Shown here in pieces: positions 11,335 through 19,561 of a DNA stretch of 64,000 nt. The notes beneath the pieces were generated by a model. It saw only the letters and a list, made by a program, of their open reading frames with translations. It did no database searches and had not been told where the DNA came from. Origin of the DNA: Hydrogenophaga sp. Its GTDB lineage: Bacteria; Pseudomonadota; Gammaproteobacteria; Burkholderiales; Burkholderiaceae_C. Each line of letters starts with the position of its first letter. Positions within the stretch are counted from its first letter, which is position 1. The position numbers and the translations under genes are program-made. The DNA lies in NCBI RefSeq assembly GCF_025699295.1, contig NZ_JAILWB010000015.1, positions 1 to 64,000 on the forward strand, read 5' to 3'.

Positions 11335-14300
11335 GGCCCCGCGGGGGCGCTGCCGGGCGGATCCAGGCGCCTTGCGTACTGGTGCAGCCGCCGCTGCAGT
11401 TCCTGCGCAGCCCTGGCATGCGCGCTGCCGCCAGAGACTTGCTGCGACAGCACGAAGTCGAGCTGATCGGCCACCGAGGCCCACATCCAGGGTGTGCCCG
11501 CGCGCCGGTGCAATTCCTCGTAGGCCGCCAGCAGTCCGGGCAGCTGCGTGTGCAGGTTGCGCGCGGCCAGCGCTTCGTACACGCCGAGTTCGGGCAGGCC
11601 CGCCACGCTCCAGAAGTCGGGGTCGTCGCGGCGTTTGCGCTCCAGGTTCTCGCGCACGCGCCGCAGGCGTTCGGCATCGAAGCCCGGCCAGCGCGGTGAG
11701 TTGCCGTGCGCCACGAGTTCGGCCGCGAGCAGGTTGAGCGCGGGGTAGAAGGCGTCGCTCAGGCCGGCCTGCAGCGCCAGGGCCTCGGCGCGGGCGTAGT
11801 GCTCTGCCATGCGGGCGGCGGCCTGTCGCCGGGCACCGTCCTGCCGCGCCAGGCCTTCGAGCAGGGCCAGGCGTTTGCAGGCCGAACCGAGCAGGCTTTC
11901 GCGTTCCACCGTGGGCGCCACGGCCACCAGTGCCTCCAGCGTGCGCAGCGCGTGCCCGATGTCGTCGCGGCCCAGCGCCAGCAGGGCTTCGAGCTGCGCG
12001 GGATCGGCTTGCGCGCGCCAGGCCACGTCGGCGCGTTCCCAGGCGTGGCGCGCCATCAGGTTGGCGAGTTGCTCGCTGGCCTTGACGGATGCACTGCCGT
12101 CGTTGGCGGCCACGGCGCGGCGGTACCACTGCAGCGCGTGCTCGATGTCGTGGGCCGCCGCACAGGCCACGCCAAAGGCCTCGGCCACCGCGCCCATGCC
12201 ACCCCAGTCGGCCTCGAAGCGGGCTTGCAGGTAGCGGATCCGCTCGCGCTGGCCCTCTGGGGCAGCGCCCTGCGTCGCGCTTTGCACCGCCAGCGTCTCA
12301 AGCGCCAGCGCCAGCGCCACGGGCGAGGCGATGCCGGCATAGACCTGCGAAAGCGGGGCCGGGGTGCGGCGCCGGTCGGCCTCGTCGCGCTGCCAGACCC
12401 ATTCCGGGTCGCCATAGCACTGGTAGGCGGCCCAGGTGTTGCCGCCGGGGTTTGCGGCGTAGGCCGCCACGCGTGCAGCCTGCACCGCGTCCATGAAGCG
12501 TTGACCCGAGAGCAACGCCTTGTAGAACGCGGCGGCAAACTGGTTGGCCGCGTCGTCTTCCACCGCCCAGCCGGCGGCCACGACACAGCGCACACCGACG
12601 CGGATGAGTTGCTTGGCCACCCCGGCGGCGAAGCGCGCGCGGTCGTAGCCGTGCCGCAGCAGCTTGCCGGGATCGGCCGCGAGGTGGCAGCAGTTGAGGA
12701 ACACCAGCTCGGGCACGACGCGCATGGCCTGCACCTCGCGCGGTCCCAGGAAGGTGTTGTCGCTGAGCACGACGCCGCGCAGCAGTGGCGGCAGGCCGGG
12801 TCGCTCCAGCTCGGGTTCGCCGTGGCCGGCGATGTGCACGATGCGGTAGCGCCGGGCGAGCAGGGCGGTGGTGACGGCGGCCGCGTCCGGCCCCAGGCCT
12901 TCGTCGGGTGCGATCAGCGCGTTGATGCGCTCGCCGTCGAGCACCGCGCGCAGCGCGTCGCGCACCGCCTCGGCCTCGGCGCGGGCCGCTGGCAGCGGCG
13001 GGTAGAGCGCCGGATCGCAGCGCGGCTCGCCGATCACCAGCACCGCGTCCTCCCGCCGGGCGTCGCTGACCTGGCTGCGGAACTCCACCGTGCGCAGGCG
13101 GCGCAGCAGCTTGTTGCGGATGGCCCAGGGCGCCCGCGGTCCACCGCGTCCGTCGTGCGGCGCGTCCAGCAGCTCCCAGGGAATGGCGGCGGTGCCGTCG
13201 TCGAGTTCGAGCAGCAGTTCGCTGGTGTCGCCCAGACTGGCCTCCATCTCCACCGGCACCAGCAGCTGGAACAGGGTGCGCCCGATCTGCGGGTCCCGGT
13301 TGGCGTCATTCGAGGCGCGGCGCACCAGTTCGCCGACCAGCTGGGCCTGCGTGGCCTGCGCGCGCACCTCGGCGCGCGCGCGCTGCGTGTCCAGCGTGTA
13401 GACGATGCTGGGTTCTCCGGCCTCGTCGGTTTCGGTGACGGCGCTGATGAAGTCGTAGGCGGTGCCGCGGTAGCCGCTGTCGAGCGGGCGGCGCAGCGCA
13501 CCGATGCCCGAGACGACGGTGGGCGTGAGCGCGAAGTGTTCGGGTGCGGCCTGCGCGAGCAGTCGCAGGGCGCTCCAGGCCTCGGTGGCACGGCTCAGGT
13601 AGAGCTCGATCAGGCGCAGGTGGCCCACTTGGGGCCAGCCACCGGCCGCGAGCTTCTGGTTGGCTTCGCGCACGCCCTGCGCCACGGCCTGCGCCGAGGC
13701 CGTCACGCTGATGCCGCTGCCACCGCTGCCGATGAGCGTGGCGGCCAGCTCGAACCGGGCCGTGCCCTGGCCCGGCGTCTCGGCCACCCGCTGGGCCCAG
13801 GCCAGCGTGGCCTGGCGCACGGTCGCCGTGAGGGAGAGGCTGCGCAGCTTGCCTTCCTCGCCCAGGCCGGCCACGACCACGTGCGGCGGCCTGGGCAGGG
13901 CCAGCGGGCTGTCGGGATCCTGCCGGTTGTTGGTGAAGATCTGGTGCGTGCCGGGTGCCTCGGGGTACAGGCCGGCGGTCAGCGAGGCCGACATGGCGCC
14001 ACCGATGAAGTGGTCCACCACGCCTTCGGTGCCCGTGAGCGCGGAGGCGACGTAATGGCCCACCAGCAGGGGATGGCTGATGAACTTGAGGTTGCCGTTG
14101 TGCACGCTGATGCGCAGGGCGCTGTGTGTGGGTGCGTCCCCGGTCGGGATTTCCTCAGGGAGCCCGAACAGTTCGGCCGCGTCGGCTGGGGGTTCGCCGG
14201 GCAGCCCGCGCTGGCGCGATGGCCGGCTGCGCACCAGCGCAGGCGCCTCGGCACGTGCTCCAGCGCCGCGCGTGGCGGGCGTCTCGGCCACCATGGGCAA

Positions 14301-16964
14301 CCGCTGCGTGTCACCGTGCTGCAGCAGTTCGAGGTAGGCCTCGAAGGCCTGCTCTGCGTCGGGCAGGTCGCCGTGCGAGCAGTCGACCTTCCAGGCGCGC
14401 ACACCTGGCAGCAGGGCGCTGGAGAGCGTGACCCGCCCGTCGCCGCCCTCGGGCTGGTTCAGGTAGACCAGGCCCTCGCGCGCATCGAACTCGAAACCCG
14501 CCGGGGTGGACCGCGCATGGCCCACCACCATCACCAGCCGGTCGCGGAAAGCGGCCAGGGCCTCGTCGCGCTGGCGATCGAGCCGCTGGCGCAGCGCGAT
14601 GGCGCGGTCGAGCACGGCCTGCGAGGGAATGCCCCAGCGGTAGATGGCCTGCTGGCCCTCCGCGCCGTGCCAGAAGTTGGCCTGTTCCAGCGCCTGCGCG
14701 TCCTGATCGGCCAGCGCCTGCCAGCGTGAGCTCTGGCCCAGGCCCGTGGCCGGGTCGAGCAGACCGGCCTGCAACTGGATCAGGCCCGGCATGGCCGCCA
14801 TCAGGCTGCGCGCCTTGTGGTCCTGGAACGGCAGTCCGAACGACGAGAGCGCGTTGCCCATGCGGTCGTCGCCCGTGAGCACCTGCATGGGCGCATAGGA
14901 GCCCCCATTGGGCGTGCCCAGCATCAGCAGGCGCGAACCCGGGCGTTCCAGCCAGCGCTGCCACACGTCGGGGCGTTCGAGCTGCACCGTTCGCGCGACC
15001 ACACCGCCCATGGAGTGCGCCAGCAGGTGCACCGGCTGGCCGGTGGTGGCGCGCGCGCTCAGGGCCTGGTCGATCACGCCGGCCAGGCGCCCCGCTTCTT
15101 CTTCGATCGGGCGGCGCCAGTCAAAGGAGAACTCGATCACCTGGTGCGTGGCCGCGAGGAATTCGGCCAGGTCGTCGTAGACCATGCCGATCGGGCCATC
15201 GGGCTGCACGTTGCTGGCGCCCTCCCGGTAGGTCAGCCGGCTCAGCCCGCCGAGGATGCGCATGCTCAGCCAGATCCGCTTGCCGTCGACGCTGAGGTGG
15301 CTGCCGAGAATGCCGGGCAACAGGATCACAGCAGGCCGGTCGGCCGCCGGTGCCCCGGTGTCTCCGCGCAGGCGGCCGCGAAGGCCGTCGCTGGTGCTGC
15401 CGGCCCAGGACATCGGGCCGATGGGGCGGAAGCCCGCAGGCGATTCCTCCAGCAGCGCGCTGCAGATGGCCTCGGCCGTGCGCGGATGGCTGAAGTAGGC
15501 AAAGTGCGTGACCTTGCCGCCGCGCTCGAGCACGAAGGTGGCTGCCGCATGCCCGCCGGCCGGCGCGCGCGGCGTGCCGCCGTACATGGAGCGGGTCTGC
15601 ACCACGAGGTCGTTGTCGGTCCAGTAGAACGCGTCGGCCAGCAGGGTCTTGACCCAGGACATGATGGAGTCGCCCTGGATGTCGCCCGCCACCACGCGCA
15701 GTTGCCCCGGCAGTGGGCCGCCGCCTTCGCCCTCGCTTGCATGCAGCCACTGCACCAGCGGGCTTTGCGGCGTCATCGCCTCCAGCCCGGGCAGCAGCGC
15801 CGGGTCGGTGCGCTGGCTGGCGACCTCGGCGATGAAGTCGAGCAGCAGCGGCGCCACCGGAATGGCCGCGAGTTCGAGCGACCACTTGAGCACCGACACA
15901 TAGGCGTCGAGCCGCTTCGAGGCCAGTAGCGTGCCGCGCGCCGGGCAGGCCACGCGCACCACCCGTTCGATGCGGATGTCGCGCCCCTTGAGCTCGGCGG
16001 CCAGCTCGCGCAGTGCCCTCAGCTGCGCCCGCTGCGCCGGGGCTTTGAACGGCGCGAGCGCGTGCTCGGTCAGTTCGGGCCGTGCGCACACCCGCGCCAG
16101 CACCTCGGCCACCAGGCCGCCGCGCGAGTGGGTCAGCAGGTGCACGCGCGCGCCATCGGGCAGGGTCCTGGCGAGCATGAGCGCGTTGTCGATCGGGCTG
16201 GCCAGCAAGGTAGGGTGGTCGCAGCCATAGACGCGCCCGCCGTAGTGCGCGAACAGTTCGCGCACCTTGTGCGGGTGCTCCTGCCACAGCTTGCCGAAGG
16301 TGCCCTGCGTGTTGGAGAAGGTGCCGTGCAGCAACACCAGCACAGGGTCTCCGCGCTGTCCGGGCAGGGGAATCCGCTGCAGTTTCGGTTGCCCCTTGAG
16401 CGGCGCGGCAAAGGCCTCGGCCGGCAGACGGTACACGCCCGGGTCGACCTGGCCGTCCACGCGCGCGCCGATCTTCGCGGCCGTGAGCCGCGCCGCCGGT
16501 TCCTTGAGCAGTCCGGTGACGACTTCGATGGCCGAGAGCAGCACTTCGCCCATGCGCCCGCGCGGCGCGCCGCGCGAGACCGCGCCGGCCTGCTCCAGGC
16601 CTTGCCAGGTGAGTTGCGCGGGCACGCTCACCTCATCAGGCAGCGCCGCACCGCCGCGCGAGCGGCTGGTGGCGGCACTGCGCGTGAGGCCCGACTGCGC
16701 CAGCATCAGGTCGCGCGCGGTTTCCGGGTGCAGCATCAGCGAGGGGCCGTTGCTGATGTGCAGCACCACGGCGTCGAGGCCGGGGCGCGCGCTCACGTGC
16801 ACGGCGTCGCTGGTGCCCCGCAGTGCGCCCACGCTGACGCGCTGCGTGACAGTGGGCCGGCCACCGAACGAGGATGTGGCGTCGGCGATGCCGCTGGCAC
16901 CGCGCGTGGCGGGTGCCACCGGCTGCGGCTGGCCGCGCACGATGAAGGTGATGGGTGCGTTCAT
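11331..16964 (-). CDS. Giant multidomain protein: two alpha/beta-hydrolases, CHAT protease, helical C-terminus
   Basis: 1877 residues, centre of a putative immunity operon. A first alpha/beta-hydrolase has the oxyanion strand LLHGTFS (His213) and nucleophile THSRGG (Ser280). A second, resembling the LCAT acyltransferase/phospholipase family, has LPGILGSHL, nucleophile AHSMGG (Ser651) and the late acid/histidine motifs GDGRVTLSSALLPG and SHGDLP (His864). Residues about 945-1125 resemble, in motif order, the N-terminal macro-like domain of M17 aminopeptidases (weak call). A CHAT caspase-like protease follows, with His1381 in IAGHGE and Cys1426 in FLNCCHLA plus the typical AGWAVEDD and FYKALLSG motifs. 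The last 350 residues are alpha-helical, TPR-like. Both lipase-type and protease active sites look intact. ATGA overlaps bind it to the amidase upstream and the TIR gene downstream. Confidence 0.9.
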   Translation of the reverse strand: MNAPITFIVRGQPQPVAPATRGASGIADATSSFGGRPTVTQRVSVGALRGTSDAVHVSARPGLDAVVLHISNGPSLMLHPETARDLMLAQSGLTRSAATSRSRGGAALPDEVSVPAQLTWQGLEQAGAVSRGAPRGRMGEVLLSAIEVVTGLLKEPAARLTAAKIGARVDGQVDPGVYRLPAEAFAAPLKGQPKLQRIPLPGQRGDPVLVLLHGTFSNTQGTFGKLWQEHPHKVRELFAHYGGRVYGCDHPTLLASPIDNALMLARTLPDGARVHLLTHSRGGLVAEVLARVCARPELTEHALAPFKAPAQRAQLRALRELAAELKGRDIRIERVVRVACPARGTLLASKRLDAYVSVLKWSLELAAIPVAPLLLDFIAEVASQRTDPALLPGLEAMTPQSPLVQWLHASEGEGGGPLPGQLRVVAGDIQGDSIMSWVKTLLADAFYWTDNDLVVQTRSMYGGTPRAPAGGHAAATFVLERGGKVTHFAYFSHPRTAEAICSALLEESPAGFRPIGPMSWAGSTSDGLRGRLRGDTGAPAADRPAVILLPGILGSHLSVDGKRIWLSMRILGGLSRLTYREGASNVQPDGPIGMVYDDLAEFLAATHQVIEFSFDWRRPIEEEAGRLAGVIDQALSARATTGQPVHLLAHSMGGVVARTVQLERPDVWQRWLERPGSRLLMLGTPNGGSYAPMQVLTGDDRMGNALSSFGLPFQDHKARSLMAAMPGLIQLQAGLLDPATGLGQSSRWQALADQDAQALEQANFWHGAEGQQAIYRWGIPSQAVLDRAIALRQRLDRQRDEALAAFRDRLVMVVGHARSTPAGFEFDAREGLVYLNQPEGGDGRVTLSSALLPGVRAWKVDCSHGDLPDAEQAFEAYLELLQHGDTQRLPMVAETPATRGAGARAEAPALVRSRPSRQRGLPGEPPADAAELFGLPEEIPTGDAPTHSALRISVHNGNLKFISHPLLVGHYVASALTGTEGVVDHFIGGAMSASLTAGLYPEAPGTHQIFTNNRQDPDSPLALPRPPHVVVAGLGEEGKLRSLSLTATVRQATLAWAQRVAETPGQGTARFELAATLIGSGGSGISVTASAQAVAQGVREANQKLAAGGWPQVGHLRLIELYLSRATEAWSALRLLAQAAPEHFALTPTVVSGIGALRRPLDSGYRGTAYDFISAVTETDEAGEPSIVYTLDTQRARAEVRAQATQAQLVGELVRRASNDANRDPQIGRTLFQLLVPVEMEASLGDTSELLLELDDGTAAIPWELLDAPHDGRGGPRAPWAIRNKLLRRLRTVEFRSQVSDARREDAVLVIGEPRCDPALYPPLPAARAEAEAVRDALRAVLDGERINALIAPDEGLGPDAAAVTTALLARRYRIVHIAGHGEPELERPGLPPLLRGVVLSDNTFLGPREVQAMRVVPELVFLNCCHLAADPGKLLRHGYDRARFAAGVAKQLIRVGVRCVVAAGWAVEDDAANQFAAAFYKALLSGQRFMDAVQAARVAAYAANPGGNTWAAYQCYGDPEWVWQRDEADRRRTPAPLSQVYAGIASPVALALALETLAVQSATQGAAPEGQRERIRYLQARFEADWGGMGAVAEAFGVACAAAHDIEHALQWYRRAVAANDGSASVKASEQLANLMARHAWERADVAWRAQADPAQLEALLALGRDDIGHALRTLEALVAVAPTVERESLLGSACKRLALLEGLARQDGARRQAAARMAEHYARAEALALQAGLSDAFYPALNLLAAELVAHGNSPRWPGFDAERLRRVRENLERKRRDDPDFWSVAGLPELGVYEALAARNLHTQLPGLLAAYEELHRRAGTPWMWASVADQLDFVLSQQVSGGSAHARAAQELQRRLHQYARRLDPPGSAPAGP

Positions 16965-17911
16965 GCGCGGGCCTCTTTCGCCGTGCTCTTGCGCGCCGGC
17001 CGCAGTGTGGCCGTGGTGGTCGCGGCCCGCTGACGCGGTGCGGGCACCAGAGCGCGCTGGCTGCGCGAGAGCGGGGGAGCCCCGGCGCCGGCTCGCGTGG
17101 CCGGCAGGCGGACAACGAAGTCGTTGCAGACCCAGCCTTCCAGGTCGGTGGCGCCGACCACGGCGACCCGGCTCCAGCGGTCTCGCGGTTCGAGCAGCAC
17201 GAGTTCGGCGCCGCGCCGCAATGCCGGCGCGACCTTGGGATGTTCCGCGCCCGGCCCGCTGCGGATGTTCAGGCTGCTGGCGTTGACGAGCAGGCGCGGC
17301 ATCACATCGGCACCTCGCCCCAGGGCGCGGCTGCGCACGGCAGCCAGCGGGAACGCAGGGCCCGGATCGACCTTGCGCCCGCGCGCCACGTCCTCGTGGC
17401 CGAGCACGTCCTCCAGGCCGTAGTGCGCCACCAGCAGTTCACACAGTTCGAGCGCGCGGCCGATCTGCGCCTCGGTGAATCCGTGCCAGGGCCGCGGGCC
17501 GCCGCCATGGCGGTGCTCGGCGACATGGACTTCGTCTGCGGGGCAGGTCTTGCCGAACCAGGACACATAGCGCTCGCCCTCGAGATGCAGCAGGCCGGCG
17601 TTGTCCATCTCGATGCCGATGGCGTGGTGGTTGAGGCCGTCGAAGCCGCCCCACTGGCTGGCACCCGCATGCCAGGTCACGGCGTTGAAGGCGGCCAGTT
17701 GCACGATGCGCCCGTCGCGCCCTAGCACGAGGTGGGCCGAGGCATTGCCCTGGGGCTTCTTCGTGCACAGCGACTCGACCGAGCTCTCCAGGTTGCGCCC
17801 GGCCGTGTAGTGGAGCAGCACGAAGCGGGGCTTGAGCGCGCCGCCGACGTTGGGCGTCTGGCGAAAGCTCACGTCGGGGCCGGTGAGGCGGTGGTTCTGG
17901 ATGCCGAGCAT
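16961..17911 (-). CDS. AmpD-like N-acetylmuramoyl-L-alanine amidase with SH3b domain
   Basis: Zinc amidase (Amidase_2 fold) that should cut the bond between muramic acid and L-alanine in peptidoglycan. His34 in LLHYTAG, His172 and Asp182 in GHEDVARGRKVDPG are the expected zinc ligands; Lys180 and Glu101 (IGIEMDN) match the catalytic positions of AmpD, with the same 10-residue spacing of the last two ligands. An SH3b domain follows at about residues 205-280 (NIRSGPG, GWVCNDFV). There is no signal peptide, so the enzyme is predicted cytoplasmic. I start at 17911 because AGAGAGGG lies just upstream; an ATG at 17932 would add seven residues. It lies 51 bases after the caspase gene and overlaps the CHAT gene as ATGA. 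Confidence 0.92.
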   Translation of the reverse strand: MLGIQNHRLTGPDVSFRQTPNVGGALKPRFVLLHYTAGRNLESSVESLCTKKPQGNASAHLVLGRDGRIVQLAAFNAVTWHAGASQWGGFDGLNHHAIGIEMDNAGLLHLEGERYVSWFGKTCPADEVHVAEHRHGGGPRPWHGFTEAQIGRALELCELLVAHYGLEDVLGHEDVARGRKVDPGPAFPLAAVRSRALGRGADVMPRLLVNASSLNIRSGPGAEHPKVAPALRRGAELVLLEPRDRWSRVAVVGATDLEGWVCNDFVVRLPATRAGAGAPPLSRSQRALVPAPRQRAATTTATLRPARKSTAKEARA

Positions 17912-17962
17912 GAAACCCTCTCTTGACAGCAATGCGGAGACGGGACCGAAGGCGAACGGCGT

Positions 17963-18868
17963 TCAGACCGAGAAGGGCTGCTGCTTGAGGAACGCCGCAG
18001 CGGGTCCGAGCGTGAACAGGTTGGGCGACTGCGTGGGCGGCAGGCCGGCGCGCACGCGCGCATGCAGGCTCGCGTAACTGCCCTTGAAGCTGCCGTTGTT
18101 CCACACACCGAGCAGTTGCTCGGTGAAGGCGCCGTTGTGGTTGCCGTCCATCGAGAACTGGTTGTCCTGGCAGCCCGAGATCAGGATCACCGCCGGATGG
18201 AATTCCTTGACGATCGCGGTGAGCCGGGGGCTCACGGTGACGTTGGCCAGCGCGGTGTCGGGGTCGTCCACCGCGCCACCGGCGGCTTTGGCCACGTCGG
18301 CCTGCAACTTGTCATAGAAGGCCTTGTGCTCGGCATAGACGCGCAGTCCCACGGCACGGGGCATGATGCGCGGGCGCTGTTCGGGCGTACCCGGCGCGGG
18401 GCGCGCGGCGCGCACCACGGTGCCACTGTGGCAGCTGTCGGAGAGCACGAGGACGCGCACGCCGGCCTTGAAAAGGCTGAGTTCGTAATAGAGCTCGTCG
18501 TCGATCAGCTGGCCGTCGAACAGGCACCAGGTTTCGTCGAGCTTGTCGGGCTCCTCGCCGCTGACGTCAGGCACCTGGCCACCGTGGCCCGAGTAGCTCA
18601 TGAAGAACAGGTCGCCTGCGCCCAGGGCCCTGGCCGCCTTGCGCAGGGCCGCGAGCACGCTGGCGCGCGTGGCTTTCCTCGTCAGCAGAACGGTGCTCTT
18701 CATCCCGGCGGACTTCGAGATCGCCGCCATGTCGTGAGCGTCGAACTCACATGCCGCCAGCGGGCCGGTCCAGCCGGCGTAGTGGGCCGCGCTGACCTCG
18801 TTGATGCCGATGTGCAGTGCATGGGCCTGGGGTCTGCGCGTCGACGCGGTGCTTGCCTTGCGGGTCAT
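17963..18868 (-). CDS. Caspase-family (metacaspase-like, C14) protease
   Basis: First gene of the operon, 301 residues. The caspase fold is shown by the catalytic His95 in SYSGHGG and Cys146 in DSCHSGT, the early strand HALHIGIN, and the late segment [20 protein letters not shown] typical of bacterial metacaspase-like proteins. The dyad is intact, so it is likely an active, probably Arg/Lys-directed cysteine protease. There is no signal peptide and no fused prodomain. The ATG at 18868 has a GGGGGA ribosome site; an upstream in-frame ATG at 18940 would overlap the palindrome at 18890-18918 and is less likely. Proteolytic activation of the downstream effectors is inferred from the gene order. 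Confidence 0.93.
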   Translation of the reverse strand: MTRKASTASTRRPQAHALHIGINEVSAAHYAGWTGPLAACEFDAHDMAAISKSAGMKSTVLLTRKATRASVLAALRKAARALGAGDLFFMSYSGHGGQVPDVSGEEPDKLDETWCLFDGQLIDDELYYELSLFKAGVRVLVLSDSCHSGTVVRAARPAPGTPEQRPRIMPRAVGLRVYAEHKAFYDKLQADVAKAAGGAVDDPDTALANVTVSPRLTAIVKEFHPAVILISGCQDNQFSMDGNHNGAFTEQLLGVWNNGSFKGSYASLHARVRAGLPPTQSPNLFTLGPAAAFLKQQPFSV

Positions 18869-18889
18869 GGATCCCCCGGGTGAAAGCTT

Positions 18890-18918
18890 CCAGATGTGAG
18901 ATTCGTCACAAATTCTGG
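18890..18918 (-). promoter_or_regulatory. CRP-type palindrome upstream of the caspase operon
   Basis: TGTGA-N6-TCACA at 18895-18910 is a perfect match to the core consensus of CRP/Vfr/Clp-family regulators, and the symmetry extends outward as CCAGA (18890-18894) and TCTGG (18914-18918). Its centre is about 34 bases before the caspase start, close enough to act as a repressor site if the promoter lies further upstream. The site is seen directly; the regulator is inferred. Confidence 0.6.
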
Positions 18919-19111
18919 ATGCTTCGTTGGGTGCGCGCAAACCGCAATGTGTAAGTGATTGTCAGTAATTGAGTGCCGCCCGCGCGGCAGCTTGTGCGTG
19001 ATCGGAAGGCGGCATGGTTGGTCGCCGCTGTCGCAAGGAATTCCAGTGCATCCCTCCAATCCCTTCGACGCTCTCGATTTGAAAGCTGCGCGTCAGCTTC
19101 GCGGCTTTCTT

Positions 19112-19168
19112 CTAGGGGCATTCCCTAGCTTTGGGAAGAAAGGCCGTGACGCGCAATTTTTCTGTAAG
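19112..19168 (+). promoter_or_regulatory. Promoter-proximal motifs of symporter operon 1
   Basis: CTAGGG (19112-19117) and CCCTAG (19123-19128) form an inverted repeat with a 5-base spacer. GCGCAA followed by a T-rich run and TGTAAG (19151-19168) lies about 30 bases further on. The same pair of elements, in the same order and at similar distance, occurs at 32618-32674 before the second symporter operon, which suggests shared control. Confidence 0.45.
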
Positions 19169-19284
19169 CAAGCGCAAACAAAGTCCGCCGCGTAGTGCCT
19201 CGGGCCGTGTGTTCGTGGCGTGCACAAGTGTGGCGGCCCATGCCGTCCGATCGACAGGCATCACTTCTTCAGGAGATGACTTTT

Positions 19285-19545
19285 ATGAATAGCGACAGCA
19301 ACGCAAGGGCCTACTGGTCTGCCACGCTGGGCCTGCTGACCAAGGTTTTGGTCATCTGGTTCCTGGTGTCCTACGGAGCGGGCATCCTGTTCGCTCCGCT
19401 GCTCAACGGCATCACGCTGGGCGGCTATCCCCTGGGCTTCTGGTTCGCCCAGCAAGGCTCCATCTATGTGTTCATCGCGCTGATCTTCTGGTACGCCCGC
19501 AAGATGAGCCAGATCGACCGCCGGTTCGACGTGCACGAAGACTGA
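19285..19545 (+). CDS. DUF4212 small subunit of sodium:solute symporter 1
   Basis: 86-residue inner-membrane protein with two hydrophobic helices (VLVIWFLVSYGAGILFA and SIYVFIALIFWYARKM). Proteins of this family occur almost only next to the large VC_2705-type sodium:solute symporter and are thought to be its small subunit. I start at the ATG with AGGAG nine bases upstream; an ATG three codons earlier sits directly on that ribosome site. The large-subunit gene follows after 16 bases. Confidence 0.93.
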   Translation: MNSDSNARAYWSATLGLLTKVLVIWFLVSYGAGILFAPLLNGITLGGYPLGFWFAQQGSIYVFIALIFWYARKMSQIDRRFDVHED

Positions 19546-19561
19546 TCAACAGGACATTCCC

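Larger units (their letters stand above)
18869..19284. other. 416-base divergent intergenic region
   Basis: This gap separates the caspase operon (leftward) from the first symporter operon (rightward). It holds the CRP-type palindrome near its left end and the CTAGGG/CCCTAG inverted repeat plus GCGCAA element near its right end. Two overlapping leftward open frames of 64 and 71 codons show no family resemblance and are probably not genes. I could not assign a confident -35/-10 pair on either strand. Confidence 0.6.

Noticed and set aside
11335..12129. N-terminal extension of about 265 residues in the TIR frame
   Set aside because: It overlaps the CHAT gene out of frame and is Arg/Ala/Gly-rich without structure. 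The TIR fold begins exactly at the ATG that overlaps the CHAT stop.
11706..14729. A 1007-codon open frame on the plus strand
   Set aside because: Antisense to the CHAT/hydrolase gene; low-complexity His/Arg/Gly composition and no recognisable domain.
10228..18868. The caspase/TIR operon as a recently acquired mobile island
   Set aside because: No integrase, transposase, tRNA or direct repeats flank it, and base composition by eye matches the neighbours, so recent transfer is not supported.
18865..19121. Two small leftward open frames before the caspase gene
   Set aside because: No ribosome site or family resemblance, and they overlap each other and the CRP-type palindrome.
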